Below, piece after piece: positions 1 through 6,148 of a DNA stretch of 8,949 nt. How positions within the stretch are numbered: the first letter of the stretch is position 1; every line of letters begins with the position of its first letter. The translations under genes and the position numbers were made by a program. The notes beneath the pieces were generated by a model. The model ran no database searches, was not told the DNA's origin, and worked only from the letters and a program-made list of their open reading frames with translations. The stretch is from Candidatus Staskawiczbacteria bacterium (lineage in GTDB: Bacteria > Patescibacteriota > Minisyncoccia > Minisyncoccales > Staskawiczbacteraceae): positions 1 to 8,949 of the forward strand of contig JAPLZA010000073.1 of the NCBI GenBank assembly GCA_026395275.1, written 5' to 3'.

Positions 1-2
1 AA

Positions 3-737
3 TGCCATGCAATGCCCAAACAAAATTACAATGTAAAATTTTGTGAACTATGCTCAAATGGATGTAGCTATTTAGAATATTGTTTTAATTGTGATTCATC
101 TTCTAATTGTTTTGGTTGTATTGGTATGCGTAAAAAAGAATACTGTATTTTAAATAAACAATATACAAAAGAAGAATATGAAGAATTTGTTCCAAAAATT
201 AGGGAACAAATGAATGCCACGCCGTACAAAGATAAGGTTGGTAGGATTTATAAATATGGTGAATTTTTTCCTATGGAAATGTCTCCGTTTGCTTACAATG
301 AAACTAATTCTCAGGAATACTTTCCCATGAGCAAAAAAGAAGCGGTTAGCCAGGGTTACAAGTGGTATGATGCGGAAGATAGAAATTATAAACCAACAAT
401 TAAAGCAAAAGATTTACCTGAAAATATTAAAGACGTTGAAGATTAAATAACTTCGGAAATTATTGCCTGCAGTCACGACGGAAAGAATTGCGACCAATTA
501 TGCGTGAGCGCTTTTAAAATTACTTTAGACGAGCTTAATTTTTACAGAAAGCTGGGATTACCATTGCCTCGTCTTTGTCATAATTGCAGGACATTTGAGC
601 GCTTAAAACAAAGAACGGGATTAAAACTTTATTCACGAAAATGCGCAAAGTGTAAAAAAGGGATTGAAACAACATATCGCCCGGATCAACCTGAAATAGT
701 TTATTGTGAGCAATGTTATCAGCAGGAAGTATCATAA
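3..737 (+). pseudogene. Cysteine-rich zinc-ribbon protein, 5' partial and interrupted by an in-frame TAA
   Basis: The reading frame enters from the left window edge without a start, and a Met codon lies at 12. Numbered from that Met, the N-terminal part has closely spaced cysteines (C11, C14, C18, C24, C27, C33, C36, C45), then a conserved-looking NKQYTKEEY segment and a YGEFFPMEMSPFAYNET segment. A TAA at 444-446 stops the frame. The same frame then resumes with SEIIACSHDGKNC, a CHNC pair, a CAKC pair and a final CEQCY, ending in TAA at 735-737. Both halves fit one protein of a type common in Patescibacteria, with several CxxC zinc knuckles. Its function is unknown to me. The simplest ancestor has Ser (TCA) where TAA now stands, giving DSITSEII. 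A second product starting at GTG 504 is possible but has no Shine-Dalgarno site. The lesion may be a real pseudogene mutation or a sequence error. Confidence 0.75.
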
Positions 738-763
738 TTAAAAAATTCGCGACCGAATAATGA

Positions 764-826
764 GTTCAGCGTAAATTAGACCACCCAATGTATATAATAT
801 ATAACAGGGTCTAATTTCCGAAGCAA
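764..826 (+). repeat. Intergenic hairpin repeat, copy A (upstream of fba)
   Basis: This copy matches the one at 2115-2175 almost perfectly over its outer parts: the first 22 bases are identical and so are the last 24. Only the AT-rich centre differs in sequence and by 2 bp in length. A perfect 10-bp inverted repeat, AAATTAGACC at 773-782 and its complement at 808-817, would form a hairpin with a 25-nt loop. It ends 25 bp before the aldolase start codon. The centre of this copy contains TATAAT at 793-798. No coding sequence is present. It could be a small non-autonomous (MITE-like) element or a mobile regulatory hairpin; the sequence alone does not decide. Confidence 0.85.
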
Positions 827-851
827 TCTTGTTCGCCTCGCTCACAAGACC

Positions 852-1814
852 GTGAAAAATGTAAAATATTATTTAGAGAAGGCGCAGAAGGAAGGGTGGG
901 CGATTGGGCAGTTTAATTTTTCTGATTTTAGCCAAATGAAGGCCATAGTGAATAAAGCGTCTGAATTAAAGTCGCCAATAATTTTGGGGACTTCTGAAGG
1001 GGAAAGCAAATTTTTTGGTTTAGAGGAAGCAGTGGCCCTAAGCATAGTGAATAAAGCGTCTGAATTAAAGTCGCCAATAATTTTGGGGACTTCTGAAGGG
1101 GAAAGCAAATTTTTTGGTTTAGAGGAAGCAGTGGCCCTAAGAGATGTTTTGATAAAAAAAACAGGTTTACCAATTTTTTTAAATTTAGATCACGGGCATT
1201 CTTTTGAATATTTAAAGCAAGCAATTGATGCCGGGTATGACATGGTTCATTTTGACGGTTCGAAACTTCCCTTGGAGGAAAATATAAAAATTACAAAAGA
1301 AGTTGTGAGATACGCTAAGAAAAAAGGAGTTACAGTGGAAGGAGAAGTTGGAAAAATAGGAACAGATTCTTCCAAGCTTTATTCTGAAAAGTTTGTGATA
1401 AAAGAAGAAGATTTAACAAAACCCGAAGATGCCTTTATTTTTTTAAAGGAAACAAAAGCTAATTTATTGGCAGTAAGCATAGGAAATTTTCACGGAATAG
1501 AAATTTCCGGCATTGACCCTAATTTAAGGTTGGATGTTTTGAAAGTTATTAAAGAAAAAACACAGGAAGCTTTTTTGGTTTTGCACGGTGGATCGGGAAC
1601 TCCGGAAGATGACATAAGAGGAGCTATAAAATTAGGCATTGTTAAAATAAACATAAACACTGAATTAAGGCTGGCGTTTTCCGGTAATTTAAGAAGAGCG
1701 CTAAGCAACCCCGAGGAGATTACTCCTTATAAGTATTTACCACCGGCGCAAGTGTCAGTGGAAAATGTGGTTGCCAGGAAAATTGGTCTTTTTGGAAGCG
1801 CCAATAAGGTGTAA
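852..1814 (+). CDS. fba: Class II fructose-bisphosphate aldolase with an internal 33-residue tandem duplication
   Basis: This enzyme cleaves fructose 1,6-bisphosphate into dihydroxyacetone phosphate and glyceraldehyde 3-phosphate, in the cytoplasm, using a divalent metal. Visible family motifs, numbered on this 320-residue protein, are the N-terminal barrel strand GWAIGQFN (15-22), NLDHGHS with D113 and the metal ligand H114, EGEVGKIG (163-170), IGNFHG with H214, LHGGSG with H245, and NINTELR (267-273). The start is GTG at 852: no other start codon exists between it and the in-frame stop at 795, and no clear Shine-Dalgarno site precedes it. Residues 32-64 are repeated as 65-97, an extra helix-strand-helix stretch near the start of the TIM barrel. 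Without the duplication the protein would be 287 residues, normal for the family. Sugar-bisphosphate aldolases acting on tagatose 1,6-bisphosphate are close relatives, so substrate is inferred. Confidence 0.93.
   Translation: MKNVKYYLEKAQKEGWAIGQFNFSDFSQMKAIVNKASELKSPIILGTSEGESKFFGLEEAVALSIVNKASELKSPIILGTSEGESKFFGLEEAVALRDVLIKKTGLPIFLNLDHGHSFEYLKQAIDAGYDMVHFDGSKLPLEENIKITKEVVRYAKKKGVTVEGEVGKIGTDSSKLYSEKFVIKEEDLTKPEDAFIFLKETKANLLAVSIGNFHGIEISGIDPNLRLDVLKVIKEKTQEAFLVLHGGSGTPEDDIRGAIKLGIVKININTELRLAFSGNLRRALSNPEEITPYKYLPPAQVSVENVVARKIGLFGSANKV
944..1141 (+). repeat. Perfect 99-bp tandem duplication inside fba
   Basis: Two adjacent 99-bp units, 944-1042 and 1043-1141, are identical base for base by eye. 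99 is a multiple of three, so the frame is kept and 33 residues are repeated. The lack of any difference, even at third codon positions, points to a very recent duplication or an assembly artefact. Confidence 0.95.
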
Positions 1815-1815
1815 C

Positions 1816-1836
1816 CCTGCCTCGCCGGCAGGCGGG
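1816..1836 (+). repeat. GC-rich palindrome after fba
   Basis: CCTGCC at 1816-1821 pairs with GGCAGG at 1827-1832 around a 5-nt loop, directly after the aldolase stop codon. The GC content contrasts with the AT-rich surroundings. No U-tract follows closely, so a classic intrinsic terminator is not assured. Short GC palindromes of this style are scattered in Patescibacteria intergenic DNA (general knowledge); a related-looking one sits at 6212-6242. Confidence 0.55.
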
Positions 1837-1838
1837 TA

Positions 1839-1867
1839 TTTACAAAATCAACATAATATACTAATAT
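1839..1867 (+). promoter_or_regulatory. Candidate sigma-70 promoter for the ferredoxin gene
   Basis: TTTACA at 1839-1844 and TAATAT at 1862-1867 are separated by 17 bp. Transcription would begin near 1874, leaving a leader of about 12 nt before the ATG at 1886, which has no Shine-Dalgarno site. Prediction by eye only. Confidence 0.4.
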
Positions 1868-1885
1868 ATAAACATTATAAGTTTT

Positions 1886-2098
1886 ATGGCAAAGATAAAA
1901 TTAGAAAGAGAAAAGTGTATTGGATGCAGTTCGTGCTCGGCGTTATGCCCAAAATATTTTGAAATGGCTGACGATGGAAAATCCCACATCAAAGGTGCGG
2001 ATAAGAAAGAGGTTGAGGAATTGGAAGTCGCCAAAATAGAATGTGCAGAATCAGCAGCAGAAGCATGCCCAGCGCAATGCATAATAATAGAGAAGTAA
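1886..2098 (+). CDS. Single-cluster 4Fe-4S ferredoxin
   Basis: A 70-residue soluble electron carrier. The first cysteine motif runs CIGCSSC-SAL-CP (C11, C14, C17, C21) and the distal motif is ACPAQCI (C61, C65), with a further C53. In the Desulfovibrio-type and Thermotoga-type monocluster ferredoxins the cluster ligands correspond to C11, C14, C17 and the distal CP cysteine (C61), while C21 and C53 can form a disulfide. The fold between them (KYFEMADDGKSHI) is typical. It lies between the aldolase and bL25 genes on the same strand, but a candidate promoter just upstream suggests its own transcription. Redox partners cannot be inferred from this window. No Shine-Dalgarno site is seen; the start is chosen because it gives the usual short N-terminal strand before the first Cys. 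Confidence 0.93.
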   Translation: MAKIKLEREKCIGCSSCSALCPKYFEMADDGKSHIKGADKKEVEELEVAKIECAESAAEACPAQCIIIEK

Positions 2099-2114
2099 AT
2101 TAATAAAGCAAGGT

Positions 2115-2175
2115 GTTCAGCGTAAATTAGACCACCTAATGTATAAGATACAACAGGGTCTAATTTCCGAAGCAA
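2115..2175 (+). repeat. Intergenic hairpin repeat, copy B (upstream of rplY)
   Basis: Second copy of the element at 764-826. The 10-bp inverted repeat AAATTAGACC is at 2124-2133 with its complement at 2157-2166, giving a 23-nt loop. The copy ends exactly where the coding homology of bL25 should begin, and no normal start codon remains there. Weak similarity between the copies continues for about 11 bp past the boundary, so the true right end is uncertain. Confidence 0.85.
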
Positions 2176-2208
2176 ATCTGCTCGCTACCGGCAAAAATTA
2201 GGAAAGAG

Positions 2209-2862
2209 ATGGGCAAGAGAACAAGCGCCCTAAAAAATAATGGCAGAATCCCTGCTGTTGTTTATGGTCACAAAATAAAGAACGTTTTATTGGATATTGA
2301 CTATAAAGATTTTCAGAAAGTTTATAACAAAGCAGGAGTTAACTCTTTGATTGAATTAAACATCGAAGGCGAAAAAGAGAAAAAAATTGTGCTTATACAC
2401 GAATTCCAAAAAGACCCGGTTTCAGATAAAGTCATACACATTGATTTTTTTGAAACATCGGCCAAAGAAGAAGTTGAGGTGAAAGTTCACTTAGTTTTTG
2501 AAGGAGTATCTTTGGCAGTAAAGGATTTGGGTGGAACATTAATTAAAAATATTTCAGAATTGGAAGTAAAAGCATTACCGCAAAATTTACCTCACGAAAT
2601 TAAAGTTTCCATTGATAAATTAAATACATTTGCAGATCGTATTTTAGTGAAAGATTTGATTTTGCCAAAAGATGTAAAAGCTTCAGCAAAACCCGATGAA
2701 ATTGTAGTTTCCGTTGCTCAACCGGCCAAAGTTGAAGAAGACTTGGCAAAAGAAATCACAGAAGAGGTTGAAAACGTTGAAAAGGTGGTTAAAGAAAAGA
2801 AAACAGAAGATGTTGTTGAAGATGATAAACCGGAAGCAAAGCCAGCTGCTCCAAAAAAGTAA
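2209..2862 (+). CDS. rplY: 50S ribosomal protein bL25 (CTC/TL5 type), N-terminus altered
   Basis: bL25 binds 5S rRNA in the large ribosomal subunit. GKRTSALKNNGRIPAVVYG matches the N-terminal 5S-binding domain, followed by HEFQKDPVSDKVIHIDFFE, the C-terminal CTC-type beta domain (DLGGTLIKNISELEVKALPQNLPHEIKV), and a charged Lys/Glu-rich tail over roughly the last 50 residues. The first ATG is at 2209, with AGGA at 2200-2203 as a possible Shine-Dalgarno site. However, family homology extends eight residues further upstream in frame (PAKIRKE before that Met; E. coli has NAEVRKEQGK). The family's initiator would align with ATC at 2176-2178, just after the hairpin repeat. No ATG, GTG or TTG exists in frame between the stop at 2161 and 2209. 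The protein is therefore either short by its first beta strand or starts at a very rare AUC codon. Confidence 0.92.
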   Translation: MGKRTSALKNNGRIPAVVYGHKIKNVLLDIDYKDFQKVYNKAGVNSLIELNIEGEKEKKIVLIHEFQKDPVSDKVIHIDFFETSAKEEVEVKVHLVFEGVSLAVKDLGGTLIKNISELEVKALPQNLPHEIKVSIDKLNTFADRILVKDLILPKDVKASAKPDEIVVSVAQPAKVEEDLAKEITEEVENVEKVVKEKKTEDVVEDDKPEAKPAAPKK

Positions 2863-2875
2863 TATATTCAAAAAT

Positions 2876-2903
2876 CTGTCCCGCCATGGCTGGACAGTTT
2901 TTT
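2876..2903 (+). terminator. Intrinsic terminator after rplY
   Basis: CTGTCC at 2876-2881 pairs with GGACAG at 2892-2897, enclosing a GCCATGGC palindrome, and six T follow at 2898-2903. It begins 13 bp after the rplY stop. Confidence 0.85.
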
Positions 2904-2915
2904 AGTGCTTGGATT

Positions 2916-2943
2916 TTGAAAAAATTAAGCAATACTATATAAT
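2916..2943 (+). promoter_or_regulatory. Strong candidate promoter for the lytic transglycosylase gene
   Basis: TTGAAA at 2916-2921 and a perfect TATAAT at 2938-2943 are separated by 16 bp. The expected transcript start near 2950 is only a few bases before the ATG at 2954, which would make the mRNA effectively leaderless. This supports the ATG rather than the TTG at 2909 as the start. Confidence 0.6.
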
Positions 2944-2953
2944 AAAAATAGAA

Positions 2954-4369
2954 ATGAAATCATATTTTTACATTGGTGTTGCAGTTTTATTTTTAGGGGC
3001 ATTGTTTTTGCCTGTTTTTTCTTTTGCTGACGATTTAGGAACACAATGCGCAGCGGTTACCGCTTCAAACACAGGGTGCCCAAATATGAGCTCGACCGAC
3101 TGTAAAGCTTTGTTGCAACAGTGCGCAACATATTATGACCAACAATCTGCGCAACTAGCAAAAGACCTTTCTAAAACATCTGCTCAAAAAGACACTCTCC
3201 AGAGCGCAATTTCAAAACTAAAAAACAAAATACAAAGTTTGGAAGCTGACATAAGCCAGGGGAAAATTATGGTTAATGATTTGAATATACAAATAACAGA
3301 TACGCAAACCTCTATAAATAAAACTTCCGAGCAAATTAAAAGTTCTCAGGACGAAATATCAAGCATATTGCAGTCTGTTTACAGAGAAGACCAAAAACCG
3401 TCATTTGTCATTTTATTACAAGGTAGCCTTTTTGATTTTTTTAGTAACTTAACCTATCTTGATAATCTTAATTCTCAGGTGACTAATTTGTTGGATAATA
3501 ATAAAAATTTAGAAGTATATTTGCAGGGTCAACAGAAAAAAATGAATGACAGCGTTGATCAATTGCAGAAAACTATTGCCTTACAGTCACTGCAGAAAAA
3601 AGAAAATGAGCAGAACCAAGCTCAACAAAGCCAATATCTAAAACTTACAGAGGCGCAATATAAACAACAGCAAGAAGCTAAATTGGTAGCTGACGCGGCA
3701 TCAGCAAAAATTAAATCTATGCTTTTCCAAATGGTTGGTGTTTCTCAGGTTCCAACATTTGGCCAAGCTTTAGACGTTGCAAAAGCAGTTTCTGTTTTAG
3801 TCCCAATAAGACCGGCATTTTTATTGGCGGTAATAAGCCAGGAGTCGGCTATTGGTAAAAACGTGGGGCAATGTATGCTTACAGACCCCAATACAGGCGC
3901 GGGGAAAAAAGTTTCCAATGGTGCTGCCACAATAAGAGTTATGAAGCCGGGCAGAGATACCACTCCGTTTGTAAAAATTACAACATCTTTGGGCAGAGAC
4001 CCATATAAAACTCCGGTTTCATGCTGGATTCCAGCTTATGTTTGGGGTATGCCAACCGGCTGGGGTGGAGCAATGGGCCCAGCGCAATTTATTGCTTCAA
4101 CGTGGAATTTATTTGCCGATAGATTGTATAAATTGCTTGGGCAAACAGCAGACCCGTGGGGAGTTAAAGATTCTTTTACCGCTGCCGCGCTTTATCTTTC
4201 TGACCTTGGCGCTTCTGCCCAAACAGCTACATCGGAAAGCAGGGCTGCTGCAAAATATTATGGTGCAGCTGGTTCATATAACAGCATGGTTATGAGAAGA
4301 GCAACCTGTATTCAAAGCTTTATAGATAACAGCACAATGTCTTCAGATTGTCAGAGCTTAATATTTTAA
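2954..4369 (+). CDS. Secreted coiled-coil lytic murein transglycosylase
   Basis: A 471-residue exported cell-wall enzyme. Residues 1-25 form a signal peptide with a hydrophobic core and a signal peptidase I site after SFA. Residues about 60-145 and 185-247 are rich in Gln, Lys and Ser with heptad-like spacing and look like two long coiled coils, as in PcsB/CwlO-type peptidoglycan hydrolase regulators. The C-terminal part resembles the lytic transglycosylase (SLT/MltB-like) fold: FLLAVISQESAIG holds the probable catalytic Glu (E297), and GGAMGPAQFIASTW (371-384) is the typical substrate-groove motif. Expected activity is non-hydrolytic cleavage of the glycan strand between MurNAc and GlcNAc. 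Several cysteines occur near the mature N-terminus and in the catalytic domain, perhaps as disulfides. The ATG at 2954 is preferred over TTG at 2909 because of the signal peptide and the promoter at 2916-2943. Confidence 0.85.
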   Translation: MKSYFYIGVAVLFLGALFLPVFSFADDLGTQCAAVTASNTGCPNMSSTDCKALLQQCATYYDQQSAQLAKDLSKTSAQKDTLQSAISKLKNKIQSLEADISQGKIMVNDLNIQITDTQTSINKTSEQIKSSQDEISSILQSVYREDQKPSFVILLQGSLFDFFSNLTYLDNLNSQVTNLLDNNKNLEVYLQGQQKKMNDSVDQLQKTIALQSLQKKENEQNQAQQSQYLKLTEAQYKQQQEAKLVADAASAKIKSMLFQMVGVSQVPTFGQALDVAKAVSVLVPIRPAFLLAVISQESAIGKNVGQCMLTDPNTGAGKKVSNGAATIRVMKPGRDTTPFVKITTSLGRDPYKTPVSCWIPAYVWGMPTGWGGAMGPAQFIASTWNLFADRLYKLLGQTADPWGVKDSFTAAALYLSDLGASAQTATSESRAAAKYYGAAGSYNSMVMRRATCIQSFIDNSTMSSDCQSLIF

Positions 4370-4429
4370 TCAAGCCAGACACTTGACACCAGAATTTTTA
4401 TATGCTACTGTACAGCAGTAATAGCTAAA

Positions 4430-4460
4430 GCAGGAGGGGGCCATTTCGACCCCCTCCTGC
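4430..4460 (+). other. Perfect 11-bp GC hairpin without U-tract
   Basis: GCAGGAGGGGG at 4430-4440 pairs perfectly with CCCCCTCCTGC at 4450-4460 around a 9-nt loop. No T run follows on either strand, so it is not a standard intrinsic terminator. It could protect the 3' end of the upstream mRNA or be part of a small RNA starting near 4418 from the TTGACA (4383-4388) and a weak TACTGT (4406-4411), spaced 17 bp apart. Confidence 0.6.
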
Positions 4461-4637
4461 CAAGCGAACTATGCGCCACCCGAATTCCACCTCGTTTCAT
4501 TTTTCTTGATTACTTAAGTGTAATAGGAAAAATGGGCGGGGCATGATTATAAGGGAAACAAAAACTAAGATACGGCAAAAAAGGCTTTAGTCTCTAGTTA
4601 CGGGACGCAAATTGGCGACTGCTCGCTGCAACTATTA

Positions 4638-4749
4638 AAGGAACGCGTTTTCCAGCTAACGCAAAAAACATCGCGCTTTTGAATAAGCGTGAAGATAGTG
4701 TGTGTTATACAATTCACACAAAGGCAACGCGTTCGCCAGCTACGCAAAA
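4638..4749 (+). repeat. Degenerate direct repeat pair in the intergenic region
   Basis: The 29-bp segments 4638-4666 and 4721-4749 share most bases, differing by one inserted base each and three substitutions. Each centres on the palindrome AACGCGTT flanked by GG and CC bases, so each can form a small hairpin, and each ends in ACGCAAAA. Function unknown. Confidence 0.5.
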
Positions 4750-4826
4750 GGGCATGTGTCCGCCAGAACCCAGAAACACCAACCATTTTTCTGTTTTCTG
4801 ACAAACCCACGCCCTCTTTTTTTTAC

Positions 4827-4851
4827 AAAAAAACCGCCGAAAGGCGGTTTT
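4827..4851 (-). terminator. Intrinsic terminator of prfA
   Basis: On the minus strand AAAACCGCC pairs with GGCGGTTTT around a TTTC loop (4830-4851) and the U-tract continues to 4827. It begins three bases past the prfA stop codon. On the plus strand the same stem has only four T, so it might act weakly in that direction too. Confidence 0.85.
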
Positions 4852-4854
4852 AAA

Positions 4855-5670
4855 TTACTTAGGAGATTCTTTATGTTTAAACGCTTTTACAATTGGCTCT
4901 AAGTCTCCATTAACAATTACTTCTAAGTTGTGCCACGACTTATCTATACGATGGTCTGTAATTCTGTTTTGCGGATAATTATAAGTTCTTACTTTTTCAG
5001 ATCTTTTGGCCCAGCCAATTTGGTCTCTTCTTTCTGCAGATAATTTTGACATGTCTGCCTCTTCTTGCCTTTGCAAAAGGCGGGCTGCCAAAAGCGTCAT
5101 TGCGGTTTCTTTGTTTGATAATTGGTTTCTTTCTGACTGGCAGGTAACAGTAAGCCCGGTTGGTTTGTGAACAATTCTTATAGCAGACTCTGTTTTGTTT
5201 ACGTATTGTCCGCCGGGTCCGGAAGATTTATAAGTTGAAATTTCCAAATCTGCCGGAGAAATATTAAATTCTGTTTTTTTAGGTTTCAATAAAACAGCTA
5301 CTGTGGCGGTTGAAGTGTGAACTCGGCCCTGTTTTTCTGTTGCTGGAATTCTTTGAACCCTGTGCACGCCACCTTCGTTTTGCAATTCGTCGTAAGTGCC
5401 CGCTCCGGCCAATTCAAAAACAATTTCTTTATATCCGCCAACTGTTGACCTGTTAGAATCTAAAACTTTTTCCTTCCAGCCTTTTGTTTGGCCGTATCTT
5501 GAATACATTCGGTATAAATCACGCGCAAAAAGCCCGGCTTCATCTCCGCCTTGTCCTGCTCGTATTTCAATAATCACGGCTTGCTTGCCGGATTTTTCTT
5601 CCACTTCGGGAACATCGGGTTTATAATTTTTCCAATCTTCAGCAGTAAATTTTGTAAAATCTGGTTCCAT
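4855..5670 (-). CDS. prfA: Peptide chain release factor 1 lacking domain 1
   Basis: RF1 recognises UAA and UAG in the ribosomal A site and triggers release of the finished peptide. Visible motifs are RAGQGGDEAG (37-46), HRVQRIPATE with the RF1-type PAT codon-recognition tripeptide (109-111; RF2 would have SPF), and SSGPGGQYVNKT with the catalytic GGQ (153-155). The C-terminal part (NYPQNRITDHRI) is also typical. The protein has 271 residues against roughly 360 in E. coli. The GGDEA motif lies about 80 residues earlier than usual, so helical domain 1 is essentially absent. A stop codon lies five codons before the ATG in frame, and the upstream DNA is taken by another gene, so no longer start is available. 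TATTAT six bases before the ATG on this strand suggests near-leaderless transcription. The gene ends with its own terminator. Confidence 0.93.
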   Translation of the reverse strand: MEPDFTKFTAEDWKNYKPDVPEVEEKSGKQAVIIEIRAGQGGDEAGLFARDLYRMYSRYGQTKGWKEKVLDSNRSTVGGYKEIVFELAGAGTYDELQNEGGVHRVQRIPATEKQGRVHTSTATVAVLLKPKKTEFNISPADLEISTYKSSGPGGQYVNKTESAIRIVHKPTGLTVTCQSERNQLSNKETAMTLLAARLLQRQEEADMSKLSAERRDQIGWAKRSEKVRTYNYPQNRITDHRIDKSWHNLEVIVNGDLEPIVKAFKHKESPK

Positions 5671-5749
5671 TCCAAAATAATATCATAAATCCTTGCTTTT
5701 GAAAATAGCTTGTGTTAAAAATAAATCGCACCTTAACAAAGGAGTCATT

Positions 5750-5890
5750 ATGGAAGAAATCATCAAAAACGGTATGATTATTTTTATGCTAGTCGGTATG
5801 GTTTTTTTGTGGGTGATGAGGATCAAAAATTCCATTAACGGGGACAACACTGAAGAAGCTAGTTGTTACGACGATCCGTCGTGGTTTTGA
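5750..5890 (+). CDS. Small single-span membrane protein, unknown function
   Basis: A 46-residue protein with one hydrophobic segment (about residues 7-24, GMIIFMLVGMVFLWVM) followed by RIK, which predicts the N-terminus outside and a short acidic tail inside, ending DDPSWF. I do not recognise the family. The ATG at 5750 is preferred over an earlier ATG at 5693 because AAAGGAG (5738-5744) precedes it at ideal spacing. Such a strong Shine-Dalgarno site is unusual in this window. It ends with TGA, 12 bp before the next gene, and the two are probably one transcript. It diverges from prfA. Confidence 0.65.
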   Translation: MEEIIKNGMIIFMLVGMVFLWVMRIKNSINGDNTEEASCYDDPSWF

Positions 5891-5902
5891 GAGAGGAGAT
5901 TT

Positions 5903-6148
5903 ATGAAAAAGACAAAAACAGTTTTTAGGGAAATTGTTGGAACAGGGAAGTGTCCAAAACGCAAAGGTGATGATAGCCGGCATGGATTTGTTCCGGTTTC
6001 GTTGATACAGCGCGCCTACAAGTCGGGAGTCAAAGAAAGTCCTTTCTGCATATACAAATGCAGGTTCTGCAAACTTAAGGTAGAGGTGCCCATTGAAAAC
6101 GCTTTGAAAATTGAAGAAGTCGCCAAGCAGGGCGGTCATAAGCAATGA
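5903..6148 (+). CDS. Small putative zinc-binding protein, unknown function
   Basis: An 81-residue protein starting at an ATG preceded by GAGAGGAG, another strong Shine-Dalgarno site. Possible metal ligands are C17, H27, and the FCIYKCRFCK stretch (C49, C53, C56). C53 and C56 form a CxxC knuckle, so a small treble-clef or zinc-ribbon fold is conceivable. The remainder is basic. I do not recognise the family. It lies in the same frame as, and 12 bp after, the small membrane protein gene. The TGA stop is inside the stem of an intrinsic terminator, which supports this 3' end. Confidence 0.65.
   Translation: MKKTKTVFREIVGTGKCPKRKGDDSRHGFVPVSLIQRAYKSGVKESPFCIYKCRFCKLKVEVPIENALKIEEVAKQGGHKQ

Larger units (their letters stand above)
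4370..4826. other. Non-coding structured intergenic region
   Basis: About 460 bp without a convincing gene on either strand; short frames here lack family features. It contains a TTGACA at 4383-4388, a small hairpin around 4404-4425, a strong GC hairpin at 4430-4460, a pair of degenerate 29-bp direct repeats (4638-4666 and 4721-4749), an inverted pair TGTGTG/CACACA near 4699-4721, and a run of eight T at 4817-4824. I looked for tmRNA, RNase P RNA and SRP RNA signatures and did not find them. An unrecognised small RNA is possible. Confidence 0.5.

Noticed and set aside
944..1141. CRISPR-like repeat
   Set aside because: Only two units, with no spacers, inside a coding sequence.
764..2175. Hairpin repeats as ends of one composite transposon carrying fba and the ferredoxin gene
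   Set aside because: Both copies are in the same orientation and there is no transposase between them; a flanking direct-repeat transposon cannot be supported from the sequence.
2909..2953. TTG start giving 15 extra residues on the transglycosylase
   Set aside because: It would put charged residues before the signal peptide and lies upstream of the best promoter -10; ATG 2954 fits both.
4430..4460. tmRNA 5' end (GGGGG followed by TTTCGAC)
   Set aside because: The bases form a closed 11-bp hairpin instead of an acceptor stem, and no matching 3' end with a T arm and CCA was found downstream.
4598..4810. A 70-codon open frame on the minus strand and an overlapping plus-strand frame (4702-4902)
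   Set aside because: No recognisable family features or ribosome binding site. Composition reflects the local repeats, and the plus-strand frame runs through the prfA terminator and into prfA.
5888..5905. Possible UGA-as-glycine code joining the two small genes into one protein
   Set aside because: The TGA at 5888 and the next ATG are in frame, but a strong Shine-Dalgarno site precedes that ATG, and the second TGA lies in a terminator stem. The 16S signature also looks like Parcubacteria rather than the recoding lineages.
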